From NCBI GenBank assembly GCA_029747015.1, contig JAKOGI010000366.1, positions 576,001 to 640,000 on the forward strand: a DNA stretch of 64,000 nucleotides. Direction: 5' to 3'. The stretch is from Carnegiea gigantea (Eukaryota > Streptophyta > Magnoliopsida > Caryophyllales > Cactaceae). This document shows, piece after piece, positions 1 to 11,589 of the stretch. Position numbers and translations under genes: made by a program. The notes under the pieces were generated by a model. That model was not told the DNA's origin. It searched no databases and saw only the letters and a list, made by a program, of their open reading frames with translations. The first letter of the stretch is position 1. Each line of letters begins with the position of its first letter.

Positions 1-340
1 AACAAAAACCTAATATAGAGTGCCTTAATCGACTCTTGATATCGAAAGGAACAAGTTCCCCAGTAACGGCGTCAAAAACTTATTTTAGTTAAATTGCTGC
101 AAGCGCACAGTGTAACTGTAGCTAGCAACTAACGAGTACGGATCGATTCTACAAGAAACTCGCTTTGAATTACCAGAACTAATCTGAACACTCAATCAGT
201 ACAAAGCAGTTTACTTCATCGTGCCCGACTTTTCCACAATGTCTACAGCTAACTATTTCACCTAGCATAGCCCGTGGTTGAGCTATGTAAGAAAAGGCAA
301 AGGCTTCTCAAATTTGGACTCTTGATCGATCATCATGTGT
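1..340 (-). mobile_element. Athila/Tat-like LTR and primer-binding-site remnant
   Basis: Read on the minus strand, positions 57-74 give TGACGCCGTTACTGGGGA. This resembles the tRNA-Asp primer-binding site (TGGCGCCGTTGCCGGGGA) that follows the 5' LTR in Athila/Tat Ty3/Gypsy elements. Sequence to the right (about 75-340) would be the LTR end. The right boundary is not visible and no partner LTR lies in the window. The identity rests on the primer-site match only. Confidence 0.45.
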
Positions 341-349
341 TTGTTTTTC

Positions 350-1060
350 TCCTCCTACTGAACCATGTTGTAGATTTTATCTAGCCAAGGTGGAGGGTCC
401 AGCACAAGAATTTGGCTGCAGACTGTCGAGTGAGCATCATCATCTAGGCCCATCAAAAACTGATAAATCTTGTCCTCCTGCATAAACATGACAATCTTGG
501 TCACGACTTCACACGTTCATGCCGGAATTTTAATGTAATTATCGAGCTCATTCCATAGCCCCATGAGCTTCGAAAAGAAATCAACGACATCTTGTCTGTT
601 TTGCTTACAAGATGCAATTTTTGCGTTCAATCTATGAATCCTGGGTATATTGGTACGTCATACCTCCTTTTGATATTATCCCACAATTCTTGGGCCATGT
701 CAATGCAGGCTACAAGTTTGTAAAGCTTTGGATCAATGACATTCATAATCCATGACACTATTATCGAGTTCACCATCTCCCAAGCTTTTGCATCTTCCAT
801 AACCACTCCATCCTTGGCCTTTGGTTTTGCAATCAAAATCCATCAATGAATCCTAACTTGTTTTTGAAATTGTTATGACTACCTTTTCCCATTGATTATA
901 ATTTTTCCCATCAAATCTGGTGATCCTTATGATAGCCCTAGGAGAACATGAGGGATGAAGGAAGTATGACGATTGATTTGTTATGATGAAAGTTTGATCT
1001 TTGGCATCTTTGGTTGTGATGAGAATGAAAGGAAAAATTTTCCTTTAGGTTTGAAAGAGT
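350..1060 (-). pseudogene. Copia gag (UBN2-type) pseudogene
   Basis: Minus-strand translation gives a Copia Gag of the UBN2/Retrotran_gag family. It runs from a start-proximal FDGKNYNQW block near 915 through AKAWEMVNSIIVSWI, the ELWDNIKRRYDV block and RIHRLNAKIASCKQ to a decayed LWNELDNYIKIPA-like tail and a glutamine/lysine-rich end near 360. The reading frame shifts once near 655, just after RRYDV, so one open segment covers 627-836 and the conserved continuation is in another frame. No protease or pol follows on the left, so the element is truncated. It belongs with the primer site and LTR immediately to its right. Non-functional. Confidence 0.75.
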
Positions 1061-1065
1061 TACTG

Positions 1066-1076
1066 GTCTGATACCA
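1066..1076 (-). other. tRNA-Met primer-binding site of the decayed Copia
   Basis: The minus strand reads TGGTATCAGAC, matching the initiator tRNA-Met primer site used by most Copia elements. It lies directly between the gag remnant and sequence beginning TG at 1077, which is where an LTR should start. Confidence 0.65.
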
Positions 1077-1300
1077 TGATAAAAACACAAAGTAGATTTG
1101 AGGCAAGAAGAGAATTTTCCTTCATCTATCTCTCATGGTCGTTCAGCCTTGCATTCTAATACATGATACAAGCAAGCTGGCAATTATCGAACCCTAACCC
1201 TAGCTTAGCTGCCAAGAAAACCGAGAATCATGCACAAAATATGGATCAAAATATTTTACAAAATATGTACAATATTTATTTTCTTAATACAGTAAGTTGT
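1077..1300 (-). mobile_element. Probable 5' LTR of the decayed Copia
   Basis: The sequence starts TG at 1077, immediately outside the primer-binding site, as expected for the inner edge of a 5' LTR on the minus strand. The outer edge is set loosely at the CA near 1300. No second copy lies in the window, so the length is uncertain. Confidence 0.4.
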
Positions 1301-2929
1301 TGCTAGTTGGCGCGTCTCAATTTTATAATCCAACCAATAAGAATAGTGTTTATAATTGGACTAGTATGGTCTTTAACTCCAAAAAAAAAAAAAAAAAAAA
1401 GGTGGACTAGAGTATCACATCATTTGTTTGATTCGGTCATAGATACAAAGAATCGATGACTTTCCAACAAAAATGTCAACAAAAACCAAACGCTCAAATT
1501 GTCACAACCTATCATTAATTAGCCAGTAATCTAGTCTAATAGTACATTTTGTCATGGCATATTGTTCCACAACTAGCCCAGTTATTCAAAGGCCTCACAA
1601 AAGTAGGCCTACTTGGCAATTAACATAATGTTTACTGCTGTTTGTTGCCTGTTATTACTCTTTAGGTTTATTAATCTTTATCATTTTATAGAAGCTATTT
1701 TAGCCAACTAATCCGGTGGAAAATATCAAAGTTAAAAAAATTAATATCGAAAATATAAAGAATGTTAAGTGCCAAAAATTTATATATTAAAACTATTTTA
1801 ACCAATATGTGTTCATGTTCATAGGAGTTATTGCTACTAGAAAATCAACAATTGAATTATCTAATTATCACTTGTAAGTGTCATAAGCCATGACCTCAGC
1901 TAATGGCAGCCAACTACCCCCCCCCCCCCAAAAAAAAAAAGGTTTGGACTATTGGTTTCTCCTCCATCAACTTTTCCACAGACAAGTCTTTTAAAACATT
2001 GGCTATGTCAACATTACTCATGAACATTTTCAGCTAAAAGACAGGCGCGTGGTGAGAGCATGCAAGAAAACACAGCAGGGTATGTAAGATCCTAACAATT
2101 TTAGATCCTTATCATTAAGGACCATATCTACTATATAGAAGCTAATAAAAGCTCTTTTTTTTTTTCTTTTTTTTCAAGGGGTGCGAGCATGACCTAATAC
2201 ATGTATGAAGCACTAGCAATTCTAAAATTCTATAAATACAGTTAAACTAAGTAAAAGAAAAGAAAATTTTGGACAAATGGCTATCTAAATTTGATCGGAA
2301 AGAAATTGGACAATGTCTATTCTAACTTACAATGCAAATGAATTTTATAAAAAAAAGACCTTATAAGCATGTAACATATAAAGGATTTTGTAAAATTGTT
2401 TAATACAAATTTTTTCACAAGATTACACTAGTCAAGAGATAACATTCTAAAACATATGCATGTGAAAGATGTCCAAGAAGCCAGACAATATTGTCTTTGT
2501 TTGTCTTTTGAAAGAATCAAACATGCACACCTTTTCTTAGGGGGTAGGGGTTGTATGGTTCAAAAAGTTACTCTCAATTCATGTATTGATTCATGAACTC
2601 CCATTAACTGGAGGAGCAAATAATCCGAAAAAGATTATCATTAATATTGGTTAAAAAGAGGCGTAAAGTTGCATAAATCTTGCATTTTATATTATCATGG
2701 TTAATATTCGTTTAAATAATTTTTAAAATAAAATATAAGTCTAAATAGTCTGCTTGGAATGGGACCATCATTTTATAAAAAGTAAGATAATAGTGAAAAA
2801 GTTATTAGGGCATAAAAGAATTAACGAATACAAAGGTTAATCTTGTTGAATTATCAATGAAGCCATCTTATTCAAATAATGTCCTGTAATAACTTTTTCT
2901 TGTATCTTTACAATATACTAATTTTATAT
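1301..2929. other. AT-rich intergenic sequence, no gene seen
   Basis: No coding signal was recognised. It contains a pure A run (about 1379-1401), a C-run/A-run pair (about 1918-1940) and a T-rich tract (about 2154-2176). Confidence 0.5.
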
Positions 2930-2932
2930 TAA

Positions 2933-3738
2933 GGGTGTGTTTGGTGGGGGTGAAAATCATTTTTTCGGAAAATAATTTTCTCATTTTATGGTGTTTGGTA
3001 AAATAAGGAGGGTAAATTTATTTTCAGGGGAAAATTATTTTCCCTATAATGAAGGAAAATAATTTCACTTTGAATGGAGCATATGTTGATTTTATATTTC
3101 TTTGGCACTCACACAGTTTCATATTCTTTCTCTCTTCTATGTCTATCTCCGCAACATATGGTTCGAAGATTAACGTAGTGACATATAGTTTGAAGATTAA
3201 GGCAGTATATTAAAGATTAGTGAAATTGTATCATCCTGATGTCCATACTGATACCGATGCCAGTAGATCTAATAACCATGATAATCAAAATCCAAAACAC
3301 TCTATAATTTATCGTCAAGGTTAAGAAAATAGAGAAACGCACTAGTTTTTTTCCTCTTCTTTGTTTGGATTCCTATTCAAAGGTGGAAAATCAATAAGTG
3401 TTGCTAGCATCAAATTGTTGATAGTAGGTAAGATCAAAAAAATTGAGAAATGTACATATTGTCATAACTTTGATTCTGGACAACACTTCTATTGTAATAT
3501 AATTCCCCAAAGAACAAAATATAAATTTTTATTTTTCTAAATATCTTATTTTTATTTTTCACTAATGTGCCTCTTTTTAGCTTTTTTGTTTAGTTTTTGC
3601 TATTCAAACTTATTTTTTTAGAAATTTTATTTTCCCTTTTACCAAATAATTGAGCCGAAAATCATTTTACATGAAAAATTATTTTACATAAAAAATAATT
3701 TTCTAGGAAAATAGTTTTCAACCCCAAGAAACACACCC
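2933..3738. mobile_element. Tourist/PIF-Harbinger-like MITE
   Basis: The ends are inverted repeats. The left reads GGGTGTGTTTGGTGGGG and the reverse complement of the right end reads GGGTGTGTTTCTTGGGG, with similarity continuing about 45 bp into AAAAT-rich sequence. A TAA direct repeat flanks both sides (2930-2932 and 3739-3741), the TWA target duplication typical of PIF/Harbinger and Tourist elements. The 806-bp interior has no transposase, so it is non-autonomous. Confidence 0.75.
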
Positions 3739-3741
3739 TAA

Positions 3742-4240
3742 GGGCATGTTCTTTTCGTGGATAAATTGGAGTGGGTAAAAAGGTAAAGTGGGTTGAAGTA
3801 AGTTGAGGTATATTGAAGTAGGTTGAAGTGGGTTGAATTTTTTATGTGACAAATTAAACTTAGTTAAAATAGTAGAAATGAGTTGAAATAAGTTAAAGTG
3901 AATTGAGGTTGATATTTTAAAATTGACCTATGAAAAAAACATACATTTATTTTACACTGAAATATGGCACTTTCCATGGCCGGCACCCAAAAAGAAAAAA
4001 GAGAACAAAATACCCATTGAATTCCACCGCCTGTCAATCTCACAATAACTTATTAATAATAACAAACATAACAACAGTACCAACAACAGTATAACCAATG
4101 GTATGACCGTAGATGTAGACTAGGGTCAAAGTTTCCAATAATGACCATAACTATTTAGTAATTGAATTAAGTGACACCAAAACAAATTTAGTGAATATTT
4201 TGAGTTGTTGGAGATTTAGTAATTGAACTAAGTAACACCA
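3742..4240. repeat. Degenerate short GTTGAAGT-type direct repeats
   Basis: Positions about 3785-3905 carry many imperfect copies of a GTTGAAGT/AGTTGAAAT unit. Around 4183-4217 lies a copy of a sequence that recurs at about 4638-4671 (AAATTTAGTGAATATTTTG versus AAATTTGGTGGATATTTTG), so the target of the next MITE was itself duplicated. No gene seen. Confidence 0.5.
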
Positions 4241-4249
4241 ATATAAATT

Positions 4250-4634
4250 GGGATATTGAATTATAATATACTGTATTTTGAGATGTTGGATAATAATATT
4301 TTCAACTTTGAACTTGGATGTTCATGCACTATACTATGAGCCTATTTACTATTTATATACCAAGAATGATTTTCAAGATGTTTTTAGTTGGTGATGTAAG
4401 TGCATATTCAACATATGTCATTGCATACACTTGAAAATTCTTAAATTTTAAACATATGCAATTACAAACCATTGTAAAATTGTTGCATTACATTGATAAA
4501 AATACATCCAAACTCTATCTTGGTATATAAGCAGTAAATAGGCCCATAATATTGTACACATACATCCAAATTCAAAGTTGGAAGTATAATTGTCTAATAT
4601 TTTAAAAGTACGGTATATTATAGTCCAATATCCC
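4250..4634. mobile_element. Fold-back MULE-type MITE with 9-bp duplication
   Basis: The element begins GGGATATTG and ends CAATATCCC. Its two halves are inverted copies over about 150 bp each; for example CCTATTTACTATTTATATACC on the left matches CCTATTTACTGCTTATATACC in the reverse complement of the right. It is flanked by a perfect 9-bp direct repeat, ATATAAATT (4241-4249 and 4635-4643). Long terminal inverted repeats with a 9-bp duplication are the signature of Mutator-like MITEs. No coding capacity. A transcript would form a long imperfect hairpin. Confidence 0.8.
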
Positions 4635-5090
4635 ATATAAATTTGGTGGATATTTTGAGTTATTGGAGATTCAAAATAAGTGTGTTAAATGGACTTTTAG
4701 GTTTTTTTTGACTTTTTGATACTATCAACGAAGTAATTAATTAAGATGGATGTTTATTTTTAATAATTTCAATGACAATTAACAATAAAATAAAATACAA
4801 ACATATTTCCGATCAAAGGTATGCATCTCTAAGGTATGCATCTTCTATTGCTATCCTATAAATCTAACCAAGACCTTCTGACAAAAAATATTTCATGAGA
4901 TGGATGTTTTTATAATGACTTCTGATAATAATTCGGCTGACTAGTAATGCATTTAGAGGTCATGGTAATAAAAGTCACTGTTATACGTACTATTAATCAC
5001 CTGAATTAAAAAGTCACTTTAAAACACTTTATTAATCGTCACAAAACCTCAAAAGAGTCTACTCCAAAAGAATTTTTCTCACCATAACTC

Positions 5091-5098
5091 TTATATAA
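5091..5098 (+). promoter_or_regulatory. Probable TATA box of the UGT87 gene
   Basis: TTATATAA lies 139 bp upstream of the ATG. The leader between them is C/T-rich and lacks upstream ATG codons in good context. Position and sequence fit a plant core promoter; the transcription start has not been mapped. Confidence 0.5.
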
Positions 5099-5236
5099 GA
5101 TGGTCTCCCCTGAGAATTTTAATTATTTATGAGCTTTAACGCACCCGCTGCGTTCACACTTATTCATATCACCTCCTTCATCCTCTAAACATCAAAACTG
5201 CTGTAGCTAGCCAACCAACCATCTTCGCCATCAACC

Positions 5237-8041
5237 ATGGCCGACGACGCAACCGCGTCCCTCTACGTGGCAGCCATACCATTCCCTGGTCGGGGCCACG
5301 TAAACCCACTTCTAAACCTATGCAAAATCATGGCCCAAAAGAAGCCCGACATCCACATAGCATTCATAGTAACCGAAGAGTGGCTCGGCTTATTACATGG
5401 CTCCCCCTCCAACGAGCCGCTGGCTCCTACCATAATATTCGCCACCATTCCCAATGTACTTCCATCGGAAAAAGGGCGGGGAGCTGATATGGATGGGTTC
5501 ATCGACGCCGTGTTGACGAAGATGGCTCAGCCGGTCGAGCAACTCTTAGACCGGTTTGACCTCCCGGTTCAGCTTATAGTAGCCGATACTTTTCTGTCTT
5601 GGGCCGTGGAGGTCGGGAATCTGAGGAATGTTCCAGTAGCTTCGTTTTGGCCTGCATCGGCTTCCATGCTTTCCATGTTCGTTCATTATGATCTCATTGT
5701 CGACAACTTAGCTCAGCTAGGTAACATCAGTTTAAGCTTTTAGTTAAATTTTAAATTAGCCAATCTTAAAGTGATTGATGATAAATTTAGAAGAAAGCAG
5801 GAAAAAAAAACTTTGTACACTGACTATAACTGATGATGTACCAAAATCAATCAAATCGTTGTTTTTCTTTTTTAAATGAAGTATAGTTACTATACGTATA
5901 TATATTTTTTGTGGGTACTAATAATACTCCATGTATATGATGTGATATTTAGATGTAATTAATGAACATGCCCTTTTTCATAATTTTTACAGTGTATTTC
6001 AAATGATAAGTATAGTGTGCATGGATACACATTTTAGAAGTTTAGAATTCATTGATTTGATGGTTATTACATGACCTCACTATTGAAAACTTAAATGTCG
6101 TATTTTGAGTAAAACTCCTCATGTCACTTTTTTTTTTCTTTTTTGTATATGCTACTTCTTTTCCCCTTAAAAAAGTCATGATCTTTAAATTTTTAAATTT
6201 GGTTTTATATTTTTGTTAAATTGTTTCTAACACATTTTTCTGAAATTTATAAATATCTTAAACATTGTAAAATGAGAATAATGAAAACATCGTAGTGTTT
6301 GAAAAGTCGGACTATAAATACTTGTATGTATTGGCATGGAAATTTTTTTTTTTGGGAAATTTATAAAGTCATTAACTTGTTAGTTGTTTTTTTAATTAGA
6401 TCGTAGAACCAACAACACCCCCAGGCCCCAAGGAGCCTACATTGAACAAATTTCTTCTCTCCATTCAAATTGAAACCACAAATAGACTAAAAATCCTTCT
6501 TAATATGCTAAAAAAAGTCCACAAGGCCCAATTTTACTATTGACAGGACACTGCTTTCAAGTGCTTGGGGAGCCCACAATTGTCATTATGCTCTCATCAA
6601 TCAAATTTCACAATAAATTTTTAAGCATGTGAATTATCAGAAATGCCCTTATACCAAATAACCACAATGTTGGTGAACAGCCAAGTATCATATTGATTTT
6701 TTAGTAAGATCTTAATTTGGATAACTACCTCAATATATGCAATATCAATATATAAACTAATATTTTGTGTGTACATGCAATTTACCGTAAAAAACCCTAA
6801 ACTAGTCTTTTTGATTTGATTCATTAGTATTTGGTAATTATTTGAACCAAAAGTTTGAATTGATGACTCAAATGTTAATTAATTGAGAATTTCATATATA
6901 CTTTTACAAGGACGTCATGTTCACATACTATTTTGCTTGAATAATAGATATTGTAAAAAAAAAAAAAACTCCATTTTTGCCTTCCACGATAATTTATATG
7001 GGAGTTGATAAAATTCAAATTTGAGACGTCTCACTCAATAAGTTTTGATACTATATATATCTAATTAAGAACCATCTCAACTATAAATTAAGTAATAGGT
7101 GGAGCTTTAGTATAGTAATAAGTAACATCTTCACTAAATATATGTATCTTTTTTTGACAGGAATTAATCACAAGCAATGCTTAGAAAACATTCCAGGAAT
7201 TTCTTCCATAAGCATTGCTGATCTCCCTGATGGTTTCTCCATAGAAAGCAAGTCCAAAATGAGCAAAATATTGTATATGATATCCATGCTTAAGAACACT
7301 AGGTGCCTTCTATTTCGAACCATTGAAGAGCTTGAAGAACACGCCATTAGTGCTCTTAAGCCCAAACTATCCGTCCCCATGTACACAATCGGCCCCTGCA
7401 TACCCTCCCTTACTCTCGACAACATTACAACCAACCAACCGTCGTACATCGCATGGCTAAGCTCTCAACCTCAAAAATCTGTCCTATACGTATCCCTGGG
7501 GAGTGTCATATCGATTTCTAGCCATCAGATGGATGAGCTGGCAGCAGGCTTGCGCAATAGTGGGGTTCGATTTTTGTTGGTGTCTCGTGGGGAGGCCTTG
7601 AAATTTCAAGGTGGGTGCGGAGAGAAGGGCATGGTGGTGCCCTGGTGCGACCAATCTAATGTCTTGGGTCATGGTTCGGTAGGAGGGTTTCTGACTCATT
7701 GTGGGTGGAACTCAGTCATTGAAAGTATTTTCACAGGTGTTCCCATGATTACTTTTCCGTTGTTAATTGACCAAAAGCCGAATAGTAAGCTAGTAGTGGA
7801 GGATTGGGGGGTTGGATGGCGAGGAAAGAGCAAGGCTGAGGTATTTCTGAGAGGTTCGGTGGTTGGGAGAGATCGGATTGCACAGCTTGTGAAGATGTTT
7901 ATGGATTTGGAGAGCGAAGAAAGAAAGAATTTGGAGGGGAGGTGTACGGAGGTTAGAGAGATGGTACGAGCTACAATTGGAAGAGGTGGATCAGCCCAAG
8001 TAGGCTTTGATGCATTTTTGGCCAATATTTCAGATATATAA
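5237..8041 (+). CDS. UGT87A: UDP-glycosyltransferase, UGT87A-like, two exons
   Basis: Exon 1 is 5237-5720 and exon 2 is 7161-8041. The intron (5721-7160) starts GTAACA, ends TTTTTTTGACAG and splits a Gly codon (G162), giving 454 aa, the usual UGT length. This family 1 glycosyltransferase would transfer sugar from UDP-sugar to a small-molecule acceptor in the cytosol; the acceptor cannot be read from sequence. The N-terminal GRGHVNPLLNLC holds the catalytic His (H21), and the partner Asp is D117 in VADTFLSW. The 44-residue PSPG donor-binding box runs W323-Q366, with HCGWNS (341-346) and a terminal DQ; Gln at the end usually goes with UDP-glucose. PGISSISIADLP and VLYVSLGS match group J UGT87 proteins. 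The start has a good context (CAACCATGG). No breaks were seen. A broken paralogue lies downstream. Confidence 0.93.
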
Positions 8042-8124
8042 TGTTAGCGAGTCGAAAATAATACTTTTGGTGAGATCTTCTAGACTAGGAAGTTCTTCCT
8101 GACTGACTTTCTCTTGTTATGTCA

Positions 8125-8130
8125 AATAAA
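8125..8130 (+). terminator. UGT87 polyadenylation signal
   Basis: AATAAA lies 84 bp after the UGT87 stop codon in T-rich sequence, a normal spacing for a plant near-upstream element. Confidence 0.55.
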
Positions 8131-8159
8131 AATCTTTCTATTTATCAAAATTTGATGCC

Positions 8160-8684
8160 CTACCTATTGTTACAAAACTGCAGGTTGCGACCAATAGCGA
8201 TATTCAAACTTATCTGATTTAGCAACGGAAGTCAAAGTCATAGCATGATAGATCACCACCCTAAAACTGAATTTGCTCCCCCAACAATACACCAAGGACT
8301 TGTAAGCAATTGATCTCCAAGGTATTTGGCTAGTTGTCCAAACAGTGTATTGGAATAAACAACGGTGATGATCATTGATCAATTATCCAGAATGAAGACT
8401 TAAGGAAAAGGTTTAGGTGGAGTGTGTTTTTATGTGTGTCTAAAAGTATTGCAAGAGGCTGCATTTACAGTGAGAGGAGGGTAGCAAAAATTGTAAGAAT
8501 AATAAAGACTGATTTGATGGAGAAAAATCAGCACTAATTATGCTAATTGGGTGGAGGAAGATCAACATAATTATGTTGAGAATAAATATAATAATCAAAA
8601 CAAAATTAGTGAAGATTAGCCATCAAATTTAATTGCACTAATTTCTCCCTCTTCTTTTTAACCAAACTCCAACATTCTCTAACA
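8160..8684 (-). mobile_element. Probable 3' LTR of a decayed Copia element
   Basis: On the minus strand the block begins TGTTAGAGAATGTTGGAG at 8684, a typical Copia LTR start, preceded by a purine-rich CACTTCCTTTGAATCA tract. It contains TGCAGCCTCTTGCAATAC and a TCCACC-rich segment. The far end near 8160 is a guess, because no second LTR is present. Confidence 0.45.
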
Positions 8685-9080
8685 TGATTCAAAGGAAGTG
8701 AAAACGGAAAAACAATAATTTATAAGGAACAGAAGGAAAAATGTATAGATACCAATGTCTTTGGACTTGAATCAGTATGTTGTGTTTGCAAATCTATCTT
8801 ACATCCATTAGGGTGGGAACATCCTGCATCCGAATGGTGTTCGTAAAAATCAAACTGTGCACACTCATTTTTCCTTAAAGTCAAAGATCCTCGCTTAATG
8901 TTGATGCATTGAACCCTCTGCTTCACTACTTGTATTCTTGTGAATAATTTAGAGAGTCTTCAGCCCAAAAACTCTCATAGGGGGTGCATATCAAACCCCC
9001 ATGTTCACATACGTGAGTTCCATCAAATCTAACTATCATGCACCACTATTAAGGCTAAGAACTCATTAAGAACTAGGGGT
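8685..9080 (-). other. Non-coding tail between Copia pol and its 3' LTR
   Basis: No domain is recognisable. On the minus strand it carries a G-rich tract (GGGGGTTTGATATGC) near 8990. It probably belongs to the 3' untranslated part of the adjacent element. Confidence 0.35.
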
Positions 9081-11395
9081 TCATCTTTAACACAATTGAC
9101 AGTATATAAAAATAGTCAAATTAATGGTCACAGTAGGAGAGATCTTAAAATACAATCCCCAATTAATAGTCCCTTTTAAATATTTCAAAAGTCTAATTAT
9201 AACATTCCAGTGATCATCAATGGGGTTGTGTGTATATCTATTCAGCTTACTCACCGCACAGGCTATATTAGGACGAGTATAGTTCATTAAGAACATCACA
9301 CTACCAATTATCTTGACATACTCACTTATTATCATTTTTATTCTTTTGCAAGTGAAAATTAGGATAATAAGGAGGTCCTTACCATAGTGCAGTCAAGTTT
9401 GACCAAGCATTTTGAGTATGTTTTGAATATAGTGAGATTGATTAAGACTTAAAGCCTCTTTGGTCCTAAATATTTTAATGCCAAGAATAATATTTTCCTC
9501 TCCTAGTCTTCATGTCAAAACATGTACTAGAAGAAAGGACTTAGTAGCATTAACAACATCAAAGTTGTACCCAAGATGAGCATATCATCTACATATAAAC
9601 AAATGATTACATAACCATGCATATCAGCTTTTGAATATATGCGTGCATCAGATTCATTGACATAAAAGCCATTAGAAGTAAGAGTAGAGTCAAATTTTCA
9701 TACCATTGCTTTGAAGCTTGCTCTAGTCCATATAAAAGATGTGACAAGTTTGCATACGATATGCTCTTGTCCTAAAACCATAAAGCCCTCCGGCTACTTC
9801 TTGTATATCTCTTCCATAAGATCATTATTTAAGAACGTTGTTTTGACATTCATTTGGTGCGTAACAAGATTATGAATGGATGCATTAGGTATTAATACAC
9901 GAATGATAGCAACCTTAGTTATAGGGGAGTAGGTATCAAAGTCGTCTATACCTTTTTTTGGGTTAACCCCTGAATCACAAGTCCAGCTTTGAACTCATCA
10001 ATGGTTCCGTTAGTTCTCAATTTAGTATTGGATACTCATTTACTCCCAAGAGCTTTAGAACTACTAGGAGGGTCAGTCAAAGTCCAAGTACTGTTGGCTA
10101 TAAGAGACTCTAGTTTACTATTAATGACCTCTTTATAGAGATTAGAATTTGTGGACTCCATCGCTTCATTATAAATCTTTTGGTCCTCCTCTATGAGATA
10201 CACATTCACAATTTGCCCATTTAGTATGTCTATCTCTACTAAAAAGGCAGTGACAACGTTACATCCAAAGTTAGTCTCAATTCTAGCTCTTTTACTCCTT
10301 CTAAGTTCTTAATCCAAATTATTAGATGAAGCAATATGATGCAGATGTAGTAGGTAAATATTTGTCCACAGAAGTTTTTATAGGAAATATATGCTCAAAA
10401 AATTCTATATCTCTAGACTCTCTAGTAGCACCAAAACCAAAACCATATTTTAGAATAAATCTATAAGCAACACTGTTATGAGCATGACCAATAAAAACAA
10501 TCAACAGTTTTAGGACCAAGTTTACTTGTTTGAAAACCTGCAAGTCCTACCTTGGCCAAGCACCCCAATCTGTAGCGGATATAGCATAGTTTAGGTTAGG
10601 AGCAACCTCCCCTCCAACAACTCAAAGGGAGTTTTGTCTAGCCTTTTGTGTGGAACTCTATTTAACACATAGCATGCATATAACATAGCTTCCCCCCCCT
10701 CCCAATCTTAGTAGGGGCCCCTAAACTGACAAGCATAGCATTCATCATACCTTTGAGGGTCCTATTCTTTCTTTCAACTATACCATTTTGTTGTGGCGTA
10801 TAAGGGGCAGTTAGTTCATGAATAATCTCTTGCTCTTCACAATATTTCTTAATGTAGGTGGTGTCATAATTTCCTCCTATATTAGACCTAACTCTCTTGA
10901 TTTTTCAGTCCAATTGATTTTTTATTTCAGCTTTGTAAATTAAGAATTTATCTAGGGCCTCATCTTTACTACTCAGAAGATATATTTTATTGAACCTAGA
11001 GCAGTCATCGATAGAAGTAATATAATGCTTTTTCCCTCCTCTACTCATGGTGTTTTTAAATCACCTAGATCATTATGAATAAGCTCTAGTAAATTAAAGA
11101 TCCGATTTACAATTTTATTAAAGGGTTTTGTGGCATGTTTAGCCTCTACACATATTTCACATTTGTTTAAATCATATTTGTTGAATGCAGGAATTAAATT
11201 TAATTATTTATCCCTTTTTATAGATGCAATATTCACATACCTTAATCTAGCATGCCATAAAGTGATAGACTCGCAATATAAGCAATGGAAGAATTTATCT
11301 TATTCTCAGCAACAAGACCAAGAACAAAAGACCTCCATTATAAAATTTCCTTTCCCACATATTCACCACCCTTGGTGAGTATAACTTTTCCAAGA
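9080..11395 (-). pseudogene. Copia pol pseudogene (integrase to RNase H)
   Basis: Minus-strand fragments appear in normal Copia order from right to left. A GAG-pre-integrase piece (SITLWHARL near 11,260; CEICVEAKHA near 11,140) comes first. The integrase core follows (APYTPQQNGIVERKNRTLKG near 10,800), then the post-integrase block (YRFILKYG, EFFEHIFPIK, 10,330-10,540). Next is reverse transcriptase with QMNVKTTFLN near 9850 and YVDDMLILG near 9580, and last SVMFLMNYTRPNIACAVSKLNRY leading into RNase H (9087-9335). Stops and frameshifts separate almost every block. The 5' part (gag, protease) is missing: the coding homology stops at about 11,395, exactly where pararetrovirus copy A begins. 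Confidence 0.8.
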
Positions 11396-11589
11396 TCAAA
11401 TTTTGGGATAAGGATAAGACATTTGCAAAAATTACTCTGTTAGATCCTAACACTGTTATTCGAGTCAAACAAATGGTGTATACACACCAGGACATCTAGG
11501 AATTTGATAAATAAATTAAAGGACTTTTCGACAAAAGATTAGTAAGGAATAGCAAGAGTCCTCACACTAGTTCCGCTTTCATGGTAAGA

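Noticed and set aside
7168..8025. Minus-strand ORFs under UGT87 exon 2
   Set aside because: They are shadows of the well-supported UGT87 coding strand and show no domain.
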